In this document: piece after piece, positions 46,470-56,384 of the stretch | Layout: each line of letters starts with the position of its first letter | How positions within the stretch are numbered: the stretch's first letter is position 1 | Source: Tubiluchus corallicola | Taxonomy: Eukaryota > Priapulida > Priapulimorpha > Priapulimorphida > Tubiluchidae | Reading direction: 5' to 3' | Assembly (NCBI GenBank): GCA_030141605.1 | Contig: JAQGDQ010000056.1 | Span: 374,001-434,000, forward strand | Length of the DNA stretch: 60,000 bases | The notes under the pieces: model-generated | Database searches by the model: none | What the model saw: the letters and a program-made list of their open reading frames with translations, nothing else | Told to the model about the DNA's origin: nothing | Position numbers and translations under genes: made by a program

Positions 46470-46895
46470 GTCATGGACAGCTTTTTTGGCCAAGGAATCA
46501 GTGAGATCATTTCCAATAATATTACATTGACCAGGAATCCACACACAGTTAACATGAATATCAATATTAGAAAAAAGATTAACATAATTTTTTATACTGT
46601 CACATAAAAAGCTTTGTAACAGTTACACATCCATCCTGAAGGTACAATGTCTACTGATCACTGCTGCTGAAAAAACTTTACATTTCTAACATCTGTAACT
46701 ATAAAGATTAATTGTTCTGCAATAATCTGTAAAACAGCAAATATAGCAAAGAGTTCAGCTAGCAAGATAGATCCATGCAATGCTACAGGTTCACTGATCT
46801 GATGAAATTGTTGAAAATTACTGCTTCTGCTCCACATGGCCCAAGGTTGTCAATACAAGAACTATCAATAAATGCAAAAACAGCATTATCTGGAC
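46470..46895 (-). pseudogene. Degenerate RNase H domain of a non-LTR retrotransposon
   Basis: Reverse-strand translation in pieces, in the correct order: AVFAFIDSSCIDNLGPCGAE (46885 downward), SILLAELFAIFAVLQ (46771-46727), FIVTD (about 46705-46691), then VNCVWIPGQCNIIGNDLTD and SLAKKA (46556-46475). These are the RNase H1 motifs (D, AELxAI, TD, WxPGHxxxxGNxxAD) found at the C-terminus of I-type and related LINEs. In-frame stops and at least one frame change between blocks mark it as dead. The extent of the parent element is unclear. 46900-47100 may hold the upstream linker and 46140-46470 the tail. Confidence 0.8.
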
Positions 46896-47325
46896 GAGTG
46901 GATAAAGAATTCAACACTAAGACTCTTCCAAGTTGTTCTTCTGCTTCTGACCTGACTTATTCTTTGAGGACTCTAGTACATTCCAGTAATTAGGTTTAGC
47001 CACAGGATTCAAATTCCATAACCAACTGAGAGATTATAGTGTTCCAATTCTCTTCAACCTCAACATGCCCGAGAAACAGCTCTTGCCACAAGAGAAATAT
47101 TATCCATGTCATCATACTTTCATTTAAATTTACAGTAATAGTACAATTAACAATTTAAACCTTACAATTTTCAGATGCCTCCAAAAAAAAATTATTACTG
47201 AAGAGGGTTTATAACACCTTATAAAAAATAAAAAAATTATTACACGGAAGATACTACACCACAAGCAGTTGCACATCCTGCTTAAATATAACACATGCAA
47301 GTATATGTAATTACTAATAACCAAG

Positions 47326-47783
47326 TACCGTATTTTCCCGTGTATAAGAGACCCTTTTTGCTCAGAATTTTCACTTTAAAAATAAGGGGTCTCTTATACA
47401 TGGGAGTAAGTCTTTTCAATAAGATGCATAAATTGTGACACTAATGATTTTAAAGAAATAAGTGCTCTACAACTGTTTTGCGTGTCGCGTTCGACTATGA
47501 AGCGGTTGTAAGCAATACAAGCATCGTGACACAGGCATTATCTCCTCGTTTTCTCTTTTCCTGTTACAGGTTTGCAGGTACGCACTTTAATATATACCAG
47601 TACTCTTTTTCTACAACACATTAACTGGTTTTATTTTGTTTTCAGTACCGCAGTGAGTTGAAAAAAGTTGTACTTTACCCTCTAAAAATGTCCGTCTGAA
47701 AAAACTTTTTTCCAGAATTTTTGCCTAAAAATTGAAGGGGTCTCTTATACACAAGGGTCTCTTATACACGGGAAAATACGGTA
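47326..47783. mobile_element. 458-bp MITE with near-perfect terminal inverted repeats
   Basis: It starts taccgtattttcccgtgtat and ends with the exact complement, atacacgggaaaatacggta. The inverted match extends about 29 bp through aagagaccc. The same ggtctcttatacac motif also occurs internally near each end (47389 and 47739), giving nested repeats. The terminal TA could be the target duplication (TA-specific insertion). There is no coding frame. Confidence 0.92.
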
Positions 47784-48097
47784 GGTACTAAGTAATAGTG
47801 TTATTAATAAATATGCCACAAGTAGTCGTAGGTTGCACACATATAAACATCCATAATAGAGACAGGCGGGACTGAATTATTAGGGCGTCTTGATATGTAA
47901 CTGGTGGTATTCCTAAAATATAAAAATAAATATGAACTGAAATCATTGAGAGGCTAGAGTTATGTAAGCCATCCTTTTTATTGATAAAATGCTGTCATCA
48001 TTTTAACTTCTAAGAAATTTATCGTTTTAGCACCTCTAGTTGACCAGACAAGGTCGACTTTTCCGCATTGTCCGATTGTCCTAAAGATCGGCGTAAC

Positions 48098-48416
48098 CTG
48101 GAATTTTCAGAGGATCATAACTCAAAAAGTTTATGTCCAAATTTGATAGGAGTGGTATCATTTCAAATGGAATCTGCAATAAAACTTCAGACAGCAGAAT
48201 ATATGGTTTAGATACCAAGGAATTCAAAAATATTGAGCTCGGTCCAAAAAATTCTGTCCCACAAGGTCAAAGTAAAGGTCAAAAGTTCATGCAAATTCAG
48301 ACACCAAATATCTAAAGTTTTATTGCAGATTCTGGAAGCTTATTGAATTCCCTTTAAAATGATACCACTCCCATCAAAATTGGACTTTTTCAGTTATGAC
48401 CATTTGAAAATTGCAG
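48098..48416. repeat. Long imperfect inverted repeat (hairpin element)
   Basis: The arm 48098-48190 (including aggagtggtatcattt and ctgcaataaaactt) is complementary, with gaps, to 48311-48416 (aagttttattgcag and aaatgataccactcccatc). The spacer is about 120 bp and includes aaggtcaaagtaaaggtca. Probably a decayed foldback or MITE. Confidence 0.8.
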
Positions 48417-49148
48417 GCGATTATTTGGCCCTTTGGTAATTTTCAAGTGCCCATAACTTTTGAACCGTTAGCCCGATTTCGGTCAAATTTGGGATTTTCC
48501 ATTTCTAAACAAACCAGACCTTCCCACCATATTGCACACTGATATCTGACACATAGGGGTGTTTTGCATTGGTTCATTTCACCTAGAATGCCCCAACTGC
48601 ATTTAACTCACTCGTAGCTGCTTGGAACTTTGTTTAAATTTTCGGAGATACGATTAATCTCTTTGATTTTCTTCTTGAGCTAATCGAGATTAATCTTATT
48701 AACCTAATTAATTCTCACTAGATTTGATACTGATTCTGAATGAGCTAATTCAGTTTTCGATGAACAATAAAGTCACATGTTGTTAATAATTCATGGTTTC
48801 TTACTAGACTGTTTTAATTTTGCTAAAGTTCAAATGTTGACCTTTTCTTTTTTCATGTAATGTTGTTACCAATTTAAAGGAAAACCGCATCCCATCTTAA
48901 ATTATAGCTCAAAACAATCTACCCTCTGAAATACTGAAAGAGATCATACCATTTGCAAGAAATTTGCCGAGTTTATGTACATCACACTGAATGTTGTACA
49001 GTAGGACTGTACTTCAGTTTTCTTTGTTGTAAACGTATGCAACATGCTCATGGAATGTTTGCGCTGTTCAAAATTATGTTCAGTTGTGATGTCATCACTA
49101 ACTGCACTCTCGGGCCGTTAATCAAGTTATATGAAAAGTCATCCAGGG

Positions 49149-49251
49149 GCCAGTTTCACATAGCCATCACTAAGTTAACGATGTCATTATTACATTCACT
49201 TAACTATTAATAACGACGTCATTAACGTAGAGATGGCTTTGTGAAACTGGC
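49149..49251. mobile_element. 103-bp palindromic MITE
   Basis: The arms gccagtttcacatagccatc and (reversed) gccagtttcacaaagccatc are about 44 bp long and separated by a short AT spacer. Small elements of this structure are common non-autonomous DNA transposons. No clear target-site duplication is visible. Confidence 0.85.
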
Positions 49252-50471
49252 AACTGTTTTCCTTTAAGGTTTATATGGTTAAATTTCTTTCACTGTGTTG
49301 ACAAAATTTTTCACTAAATTCACTTGAATTTTGAACTGTAAGTTTTACATTAAATAGTTGGAAATCAGAATGAGGTTACTTATGTTCATCATCGCAATTC
49401 AGTGAAACTTTAATTTTAGTTGTTAAAGTGAGAATTGAGGTGCCACATACATAAACAAAAAATACTACATCAGGAAATTTTTTGCAGTATCGGATCGTAT
49501 TGAATTGATGACCAAAGTTAAATATTGCTATCGGAGCGGGTCGGACAGGAAAAAAACGAACATCAAACAACAATAATTAAAAACTTCTCGTTAATTATTT
49601 GTGTTATTGAACCAGCTTTCTTTCACGTGTTGCTCATTTTCATCTGAGGTCTAAAATATATATTTCATTATCTGTACGATTTGTCAAAATGTTTCTTATG
49701 TTTAAGTGACAGCTTAGGAACTTAACTAATGGTCTACAAGCACAGACAATGATTGAATCACCATTGGGTACAGGTTTCCCTTGTGTGCCATTGAGTCTAT
49801 TGGCACATAAAATTATCTTGACGTTTTGATTGTGTTGTGTAGTTATCCATCTGTGATAATCCATTGCAATGCCTGTTTTTTCGGAATGCATATTGGAGAA
49901 ACTAGTGTTGTTGCTTGTCTAGATAAGAATGTTTCTGAGCATATAATATTGGAAAACTAACAGAGTTACGATTTCAATGTGGTAATTCTTCAACATAAAT
50001 CATGTTGAAAACAATATTTGTGCCTAGAAGATAATGTAGAGTCTAGGTCAGTTTGAGCTGCCTTCTAAAATTAGCTATTTTTTCCTTCACTTATGTAATA
50101 GCACTAGTAGTAGTGAAGATAAAAAACGTTTCGTTTCTGAATAAGATTTTTAACACATTACAATGTTGTTCTCAGTTTGCTATAGCTTTTGTCAGCATGA
50201 GTGTTGTAAACAAGGTATATTGTGTTTTTTTGTCCTAGTGTAATTACATCAAAAGTGCCAGTAAATTATTGTGCGTTTTTTATTTTACAGTTTCTTATCA
50301 CTTGCCAAAGAACAAAGCTGATGGATGCTTAGTCTTATTACAAGTTATGGAGCTAACTTAACTGCACAGGTAGGATTTTCTTTACCATTATGTCAAAGTA
50401 TTAAGTAAAAATAATTAAATTATAATCTTAATGATAAGGTTATTATTAATACTGACCGCGGTTAGTTAAAT

Positions 50472-50619
50472 TTTGGTACCAAACTTGAAATTCAGGAAAT
50501 GTGAAAAAGTTGGATTACAGCCAGGGATTTGAACCAGGATCCTTCTGCTTGCAAAGCAGATGGCTAAGACTAGTCTAGGCTACCGTATTCCCCACATCTT
50601 GGTGAAGTTTGGTACTAAA
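50472..50619. mobile_element. Element with 16-bp inverted ends enclosing a tRNA-like sequence
   Basis: tttggtaccaaacttg (50472-50487) and aagtttggtactaaag (50605-50620) are inverted copies with one or two mismatches. They flank the tRNA-like segment at 50511-50593. The end sequence resembles the TTTGGTAC core of the foldback unit at 4520-5695, but it is short and partly self-palindromic, so kinship is only suggestive. Confidence 0.5.
50511..50593 (-). pseudogene. tRNA-like sequence (Ala-UGC-like anticodon arm), pseudogene or SINE head
   Basis: The reverse strand contains a perfect anticodon stem-loop TCTGC-TTTGCAA-GCAGA (UGC) and a B box GGTTCAAATCC. The acceptor stem pairs poorly, the D region is overlong and the T stem has mismatches. 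This is too degenerate for a functional tRNA and fits a tRNA pseudogene or tRNA-derived SINE. Confidence 0.55.
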
Positions 50620-51936
50620 GTTTTTGTAATTATGGGTTTGTAACTTTGTACCATCATGACCATGTCAAATTTGCATAGTGTACACCATATAGTTTTATGA
50701 ATGGATGGCCGTATAGTATTTAGTGTAAGTTTACCACATGCATTTGTTATTACGAATATATATATATTATGTATATGTATGTGCACATATTGCTGTGTTT
50801 TCAAACTGAGTGCTTGGATTAACATAAAAGTAATATAATATATTAGTTTTATATTATAATAAATTTATATATTGCAAAAGCAGAATATATTAAAAAATCT
50901 AATATAAAACTTCATTCTTTGATTGACAGTTTAATAGCACATATCAGGTAATTATTTTCTGTACGCGCTTAGCTTTTAAGTTTGGATAAAAGAATTTGTT
51001 TTATTGCTGGTTAATATATTACATTAAAAGCATGACTTTTTGGTTTATTCGTAATGTACTGTTTTATCTTATCTGTTATTTAGTTTTTTATATATGCAAG
51101 CTTTTTTGCGTTTTTGTATTGCAATGGCATGTTAGAATTTTATGCAGTTGATGTTACAGCTGTAACTTACTTTTCCTTAACTGCAGTTTTGATCTAACAG
51201 CCAATTTTTTTTCGAAAGCCATTTCCTGTGTATGCTTAAGTTTCACTATGCGCGTTAGTAGTGTTTTAGTTTTAAAACATTTTACTTTATATTTCCATTC
51301 CTTGCTAGGAGATCCCAGATGAAGCGCATTATAACTTTGATATGAATTTGTGTTTTAGTTTTAAAACATTTTACTTTATATTTCCATTCCTTGCTAGGAG
51401 ATCCCAGATGAAGCGCATTATAACTTTGATATGAATTTTCTTTTGTTTAATTGAAATTGTCAGACTTTATAGTTTCAAGGATGCGTTGTTTATTTGCTCC
51501 TATTTGTAGTCTTTGGTTGCTTTGCCGGCTTATCTAAGTTGGCTAACTCGTACTTAGTATAAGAGACTTAGAATGGACTTTGTCATGTTTTTGATTTGAT
51601 TGTTTGTCTAGTAAATATTGTGATGTGACTTTGCACCTTACATGAGAAACATAGTCTCTTGCACAGAGGCATATTAACATCAAGGTACTTATCTAGGTGC
51701 ACATTCTATGGGAAGTGCATTATGTGCATATGGTTTGAAAACAATTAAATATCGAAAACTATTACCAGTGAATTTAGATTGAACTGACTACTCTGTGTCA
51801 TTTTCCTTTACATTATTCTGAAAGTGAATCATTGAGCTGTGCTTTTGCTGTTAAACATTTTTCTGGATTTCTGGATTTTTTTGTTGTTGTTCATCTTTGA
51901 AGTTTTAGTCTTGCTGTACTCTTACCTTTTATCACA
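50594..51936. other. Upstream flank of the DPP8/9 gene
   Basis: AT-rich. It contains an 89-bp tandem duplication (51261-51438). A segment at 50291-50370 before the tRNA-like element has an acceptor-like start and a cacag/gtagga end and could be a 5' UTR exon, but this is weak. Confidence 0.4.
51261..51438. repeat. Perfect 89-bp tandem duplication
   Basis: gtgttttagttttaaaacat begins at 51261 and 51350. The two copies are identical through gatatgaattt. The duplicated unit includes an acceptor-like tgctag followed by an open stretch, but no firm exon. Confidence 0.95.
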
Positions 51937-51984
51937 ATGAATTGTTGCTTTCCACGAAAAAGCCAGGGCCGAAGCCCCTCGAAG
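51937..51984 (+). CDS. DPP8/9: Possible first coding exon of DPP8/9
   Basis: ATG in good context (A at -3) opens MNCCFPRKSQGRSPSK and ends at aag/gtattt in phase 0. This matches the phase-0 acceptor at 53745, whose exon is open upstream of the next Met and adds ASTIVHHSSSTHPNAV. The two adjacent Cys could be acylation sites. Support is splice phase and context only, with no homology. Confidence 0.5.
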
Positions 51985-54900
51985 GTATTTTTAAAATCTT
52001 TGCTGATTGTGATATATTTTGATAATATAGCAGTGTGAGCATCTTTGTAAAATTACAAGCAAAACTGCTTGAAATTGAAAATTAAGACTTGTATTAACTT
52101 AGTAAATTTACTTTTTTAGAAATTCATCATTTTTTATCCTAAAATTCAGGGATATATGAAAATTAATTGTGCTTTAAAGGCTAATCTTAATTAGATTAGT
52201 TCCGAAATGACTGGAAATTTTCTGTTTGATTCTGGCTGTTTGTGTGCATGCTTTTGTTTACGTATTTATATCTCTTGCATATCTTACTATTTTGCTTGTA
52301 TAATGCATTGTATTTATTAAAGTAACTGCAATTCACACTGCACATCCTACTTAAAAGTTTTGGCAGTTTGTGAGAGCTAAGTGTTATGATATTTTCCCCA
52401 ATGGGCTGATTATATGACAAATTGGCTTTACCAACTTATTCAAAAGTGCAGAATCAATATTTTGACAGTAGTTAAATGTACCTGTTGTTTATTTAGAAAT
52501 TTATTGAAAAAGTCATTTATAATTTTTACTTGAGTATACGCTGAGTATAGACTAATCCCTTTCATAAAATGCAGTAAATGATTAGCAAAAGTGCATAAAG
52601 TTAAAGGTCAAATTCTCCAGTTGTGATCAGACTAATTATCCCATAGACTACCCAATTTGCTGTAGTCTTCATATAAACAGCAGTGATTTTTTTCTTTCTT
52701 GGGACATGTGTTGAGATAAAAGTTCTTAGACAAATAAGGATGTTTGTTTTCTTGGTTGTGTTATTCGATATGTTATACTTCTGATATACTTTTAAATTAA
52801 TATTGTTATAATTAAAATTAGAGAAGATAAAATATTATGTTTCATCTGGAGTCTTCATCTTATTTAAGACACTGAATTTTAGAAACATATGCACTGTGTA
52901 GTGTTTTAGACAAGCCTTCAACACAGATCTACGTTCTTGTTCATTACAGGACCTTTAATTTTTCTGTACATGTGTTGTCTTGTGTAGATAACATAAAATC
53001 CTTTTTAAGTTATCATTGCTTGAAAACAAGGGTCCCTAAAAACAAAATAGGCTAGCTGGTCTATTGACTGACTCACAAGAACTTGTGACTTGCATTTTCA
53101 ATGTGACTTGTCACTTTGAGTGTAAATTCTTGTGTACCACTTTTCTGTCTTTAGTAATTACTCTTGAATTGAAATCCCTTTTTATTGGCATTAAAAGTGT
53201 TGATTCTATCCCAATTTGTTTGACTAGAAATTCCAATTTTTGAAGGTATTGATTTCTAGAATGGTGACGAAGTAACAGTGAGAACTATTGACAAAAAAAT
53301 CTTCATTTCTGATTAGGCAGCAGAGCTGTTTAGTTTTTTTTGTGTAACAAACTGGCAGTGTATTGTGTAGTAGTAAATAATCATTGCCACATTTCTTGTG
53401 AACAAGTAATCATTCAGGATGGAGTGCTTAAAATTTTTTGGTTTGTTTGTTTGTGTTCAGTTTTTGTGACATACGTTCATGGTCAACAGGATAGTGTAAT
53501 TTAAATTTAGATGAGTGAAAGATGCCATTCAGTTTTTACTTTAAAAAACATTTATTTTAAACTCTTAAACGGTAGGCCTAAATATTCAATTTTTGGTAAA
53601 TTGGATTGGTGGATGATGGTGCCCATTCCTACCCAAAAGTTCAAGTAATTTTTAGATGCCCATGCTGGTTTCTGTGACTTAGGCTCATTGCATTTTTCAC
53701 CTCTGCCACCTCTTTTTCAGCTTTTTGTTTTTGGTTGTTTTGTAGGCTAGTACCATCGTCCACCACTCCAGCAGTACCCATCCTAATGCAGTCATGAGTG
53801 GAACTAGTGGGCCAGCAGTAAATACACTAGAACAAGGTCACCTGGTGAGAAGACGCTCATGGAATCAACTTCGTGATGCAGCCAAGGAGACTCGACGTCA
53901 GCAAACATCTGTTGCAAGTCGTGTGCCTAGCTCATTTGTTTTCCGCCGTGACCCATATGATGTTACAAAGATTAGGCTGTATTTCCTCGGCATGCATTCA
54001 AACAACCGAGAGAACAGCATTATGTATGTTGATGTACCGGAAAGTGACGGGAACACCTTTGTTCTTCCTTGGAAACCACTGTTAGATTCATTTCAAGCTA
54101 CTCCATTTATGGGCCAGTACTCGAAAGAGGAGCAACTGTTAAGAGAACGCAAACGCCTTGGGACCATTGGGATAACGATGTTTGATGTTGATTTGAATTT
54201 AGGAAAGTTTGTCTTTCCTGCTTGTAATAGTTTATTTTATTGTGCAGATAAGGATTTTGCACAGCAACCTATCTTTCCTACAAACATTAAAAGTTCTTGT
54301 ACTGGCGCCCGAATGGATCCAAAAATTTGTCCTGTTAATGGAGATCTTGTGGCATTTATACACAATAATGACATATGGGTTACTCATACTGCGTCTGGAT
54401 GTGAGAAACGACTCACATTTGTACATAAGGGTGGTGTGAGTTTACGGGACGATCCACTTTCTGCTGGAGTGCCGTCATTTGTAATGCAAGAAGAATTTGA
54501 CAGGTATACTGGCTACTGGTGGCAACCTGTTAACACTAAGTATGGCACATACAAACTTGTGTACGAGGAAGTAGATGAGAGTGACGTAGAGATTATAAGT
54601 ATTCAGTCAGCTGATGGACGAGGAGTTGATGAGTATCGGTACCCAAAGGCAGGTTCACCTAATGCTCGCTCTACTTTACGTGTTCTGGAGTTTTGTGTAG
54701 ACTCTAATGGTATTATAAAAGATGATGTAGAATATTACTCTTTAGCAGAACCGTTGAGCTGCCTGTTTCCTTGGCTAGAGTATGTAGTTCGTGTAGATTG
54801 GACACCTGATGGACAGCATGTATGGGCTCAATTACTGAATCGGCAACAAAACCGCATATCACTAATTTTGATACCACTAAATAGCTTTGTATCAGAGCAG

Positions 54901-56283
54901 ATTAGTGATAATCACCAGGATCCGATAGTTTATGTTTTATACGAGGAAACGAGTAATGTTTGGATCAACATGCATGACTTATTGTACTTTTTTGGACCTG
55001 TTGCAAATGATGAAGTGTCATTTTTGTGGGCTTCGGAAGAGTCTGGGTTTCGGCACTTATATCGAATTACATCAGAGTTACGGAAAAATGATGAATTCTC
55101 GACCATTTGTCGTGTTCCACGCTTTAATCTCGATGTGTCCGCAGACTCACCAATTTCGCCACAAGTCGTAGCCAAAGTTGCACTGACATCTGGCGAGTGG
55201 GAGGTCAACACGAAGCAGCTATGGGTTGACGAACTAAATAAGATCGTCTATTTTATCAGTTTAAAAGAAACTCCATTAGAAACTCACCTGTGTGCTGTTA
55301 GGTATGATTATCCAGGTGAGGTGTCACGGTTGACACAGTTAGGCTATTCACATTTTGTGCAAATGGACTCTGACTGCCAGTACTTTGTTACGTTGTACAG
55401 TAACATTACCACACCACCTGCAGCCGATATTTATCAGATAAGTGACCTGCGGGTGGTGCCTAAATTTGTTGCTAGATTAATGGAAGCACCTGCTATAGCT
55501 GATTATCACCCACCTAACCTTTTCAATTTTACAAGCAGCTGTGGTCAGGAATTCTATGGCATGATTTACATACCTCGGGGATCGTTGCCCGGTTGTAAAT
55601 ACCCAACTGTACAGTTTGTTTATGGTGGTCCGGAAGTGCAACTAGTCACAAACTCCTACAAAGGAGTGCGCTTTCTTCGCCTTCAAATGTTGGCTTCTCT
55701 AGGATACGTAGTGGTGGTCATTGACAACCGAGGCTCATCTCACCGCGGGCTTAACTTTGAGGGACACATCAGGTGGAAAATGGGTGTGGTGGAAATTGAA
55801 GACCAGGTCGAAGGCTTACAATGGCTAGCAGCAAATCTCGGTTATATAGATTTGTCTCGAATTGCAATACATGGCTGGTCATATGGCGGATATCTAAGTC
55901 TAATGGGTCTCGCTCAGCGACCTGATGTTTATAAATTAGCAATAGCTGGTGCTCCTGTTACTTGCTGGATGGCTTATGATACGGGCTACACTGAACGATA
56001 CATGGATACTCCACAAAATAATCCAGAGGGATATAAGTCTGGATCAGTTTTGGAATATGCTAATCGATTCCCTAGCACAGCTAACAAACTTTTGATTGTG
56101 CATGGCCTAATGGATGAAAATGTACACTTTCTGCATACTTGTATGTTAATTAATTCATTAATTCGTGCATGTAAGCCCTATTGCCTTCAAGTTTATCCCA
56201 ATGAGAGGCATGGAATTCGATATCCAGATGCCAGTGAGCATTATGAAACGTTGATTCTAAACTTTCTTCAACAAAATCTCTAG
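51937..56283 (+). CDS. DPP8/9: Dipeptidyl peptidase 8/9, spliced gene model
   Basis: Preferred model joins 51937-51984 to 53746-56283, giving 861 residues (human DPP9 is 863 or longer). If translation starts at the internal Met at 53794, the product is 829 residues and all conserved sequence is still in one exon. DPP8/9 are cytosolic or nuclear serine peptidases of the S9B family that remove Xaa-Pro dipeptides and, in vertebrates, restrain NLRP1/CARD8 inflammasomes. They lack the membrane anchor of DPP4, consistent with no hydrophobic N-terminal segment here. Confidence 0.85.
51985..53745. other. Probable 5' intron of DPP8/9
   Basis: About 1.8 kb with gtattt donor and ttttgtag acceptor. AT-rich, nothing else recognised. 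Confidence 0.55.
53746..56283 (+). CDS. DPP8/9: Dipeptidyl peptidase 8/9, main exon (entire beta-propeller and hydrolase domains)
   Basis: Numbering is from the Met at 53794 (829 aa). Residues 19-150 carry the N-terminal DPP8/9 motifs RRRSWNQLRD, FQATPFMGQYSKEEQLLRER and KRLGTIGIT. The beta-propeller includes CTGARMDPKICP and MQEEFDRYTGYWW. The Glu pair there (233-234) binds the substrate N-terminus. The C-terminal alpha/beta hydrolase has FVYGGPEVQLV, IDNRGSSHRG, the nucleophile elbow HGWSYGG (Ser696), HGLMDENVHF (Asp774) and YPNERHGIRYP (His806), so the catalytic triad is complete. It aligns almost end to end with human DPP9, and the triad spacing is identical. The acceptor ttttgtag at 53738-53745 opens the exon. 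Stop TAG at 56281-56283. Confidence 0.98.
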   Translation, partial: ASTIVHHSSSTHPNAVMSGTSGPAVNTLEQGHLVRRRSWNQLRDAAKETRRQQTSVASRVPSSFVFRRDPYDVTKIRLYFLGMHSNNRENSIMYVDVPESDGNTFVLPWKPLLDSFQATPFMGQYSKEEQLLRERKRLGTIGITMFDVDLNLGKFVFPACNSLFYCADKDFAQQPIFPTNIKSSCTGARMDPKICPVNGDLVAFIHNNDIWVTHTASGCEKRLTFVHKGGVSLRDDPLSAGVPSFVMQEEFDRYTGYWWQPVNTKYGTYKLVYEEVDESDVEIISIQSADGRGVDEYRYPKAGSPNARSTLRVLEFCVDSNGIIKDDVEYYSLAEPLSCLFPWLEYVVRVDWTPDGQHVWAQLLNRQQNRISLILIPLNSFVSEQISDNHQDPIVYVLYEETSNVWINMHDLLYFFGPVANDEVSFLWASEESGFRHLYRITSELRKNDEFSTICRVPRFNLDVSADSPISPQVVAKVALTSGEWEVNTKQLWVDELNKIVYFISLKETPLETHLCAVRYDYPGEVSRLTQLGYSHFVQMDSDCQYFVTLYSNITTPPAADIYQISDLRVVPKFVARLMEAPAIADYHPPNLFNFTSSCGQEFYGMIYIPRGSLPGCKYPTVQFVYGGPEVQLVTNSYKGVRFLRLQMLASLGYVVVVIDNRGSSHRGLNFEGHIRWKMGVVEIEDQVEGLQWLAANLGYIDLSRIAIHGWSYGGYLSLMGLAQRPDVYKLAIAGAPVTCWMAYDTGYTERYMDTPQNNPEGYKSGSVLEYANRFPSTANKLLIVHGLMDENVHFLHTCMLINSLIRACKPYCLQVYPNERHGIRYPDASEHYETLILNFLQQNL

Positions 56284-56378
56284 TGACTGTAGTATGAGTA
56301 CAATAATGTAATCATTGGTTACCAATTATTATTTCTGTATAATATATTTAATTTGTAGATTAAATTCTAAGTTAAAGT

Positions 56379-56384
56379 AATAAA
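56379..56384 (+). promoter_or_regulatory. Polyadenylation signal of DPP8/9
   Basis: AATAAA 96 bases after the stop codon. No genomic poly(A) tract follows, which argues against a recent retrocopy insertion. Confidence 0.7.

Larger units (their letters stand above)
42293..50470. other. Intergenic region dominated by transposable-element remnants
   Basis: No intact host gene recognised. It contains a hAT-like element (42579-43804), a 49-bp tandem duplication (44634-44731), CTAC-rich simple sequence (44400-44525 and 45045-45130), a LINE RNase H remnant (46470-46895), MITEs (47326-47783 and 49149-49251) and an inverted-repeat element (48098-48416). The rest is AT-rich. Confidence 0.6.

Noticed and set aside
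50291-50370. Possible 5' exon of DPP8/9 ending at cacag/gtagga
   Set aside because: Contains short ATG-stop uORFs and no coding signal. Acceptor and donor alone are not sufficient, so it is mentioned only as a weak UTR possibility.
51310-51350. Possible coding exon after tgctag (EIPDEAHYNFDMN) in the 89-bp duplication
   Set aside because: No downstream donor in the same frame before the duplicated copy and no homology to DPP8/9. The frame closes shortly after.
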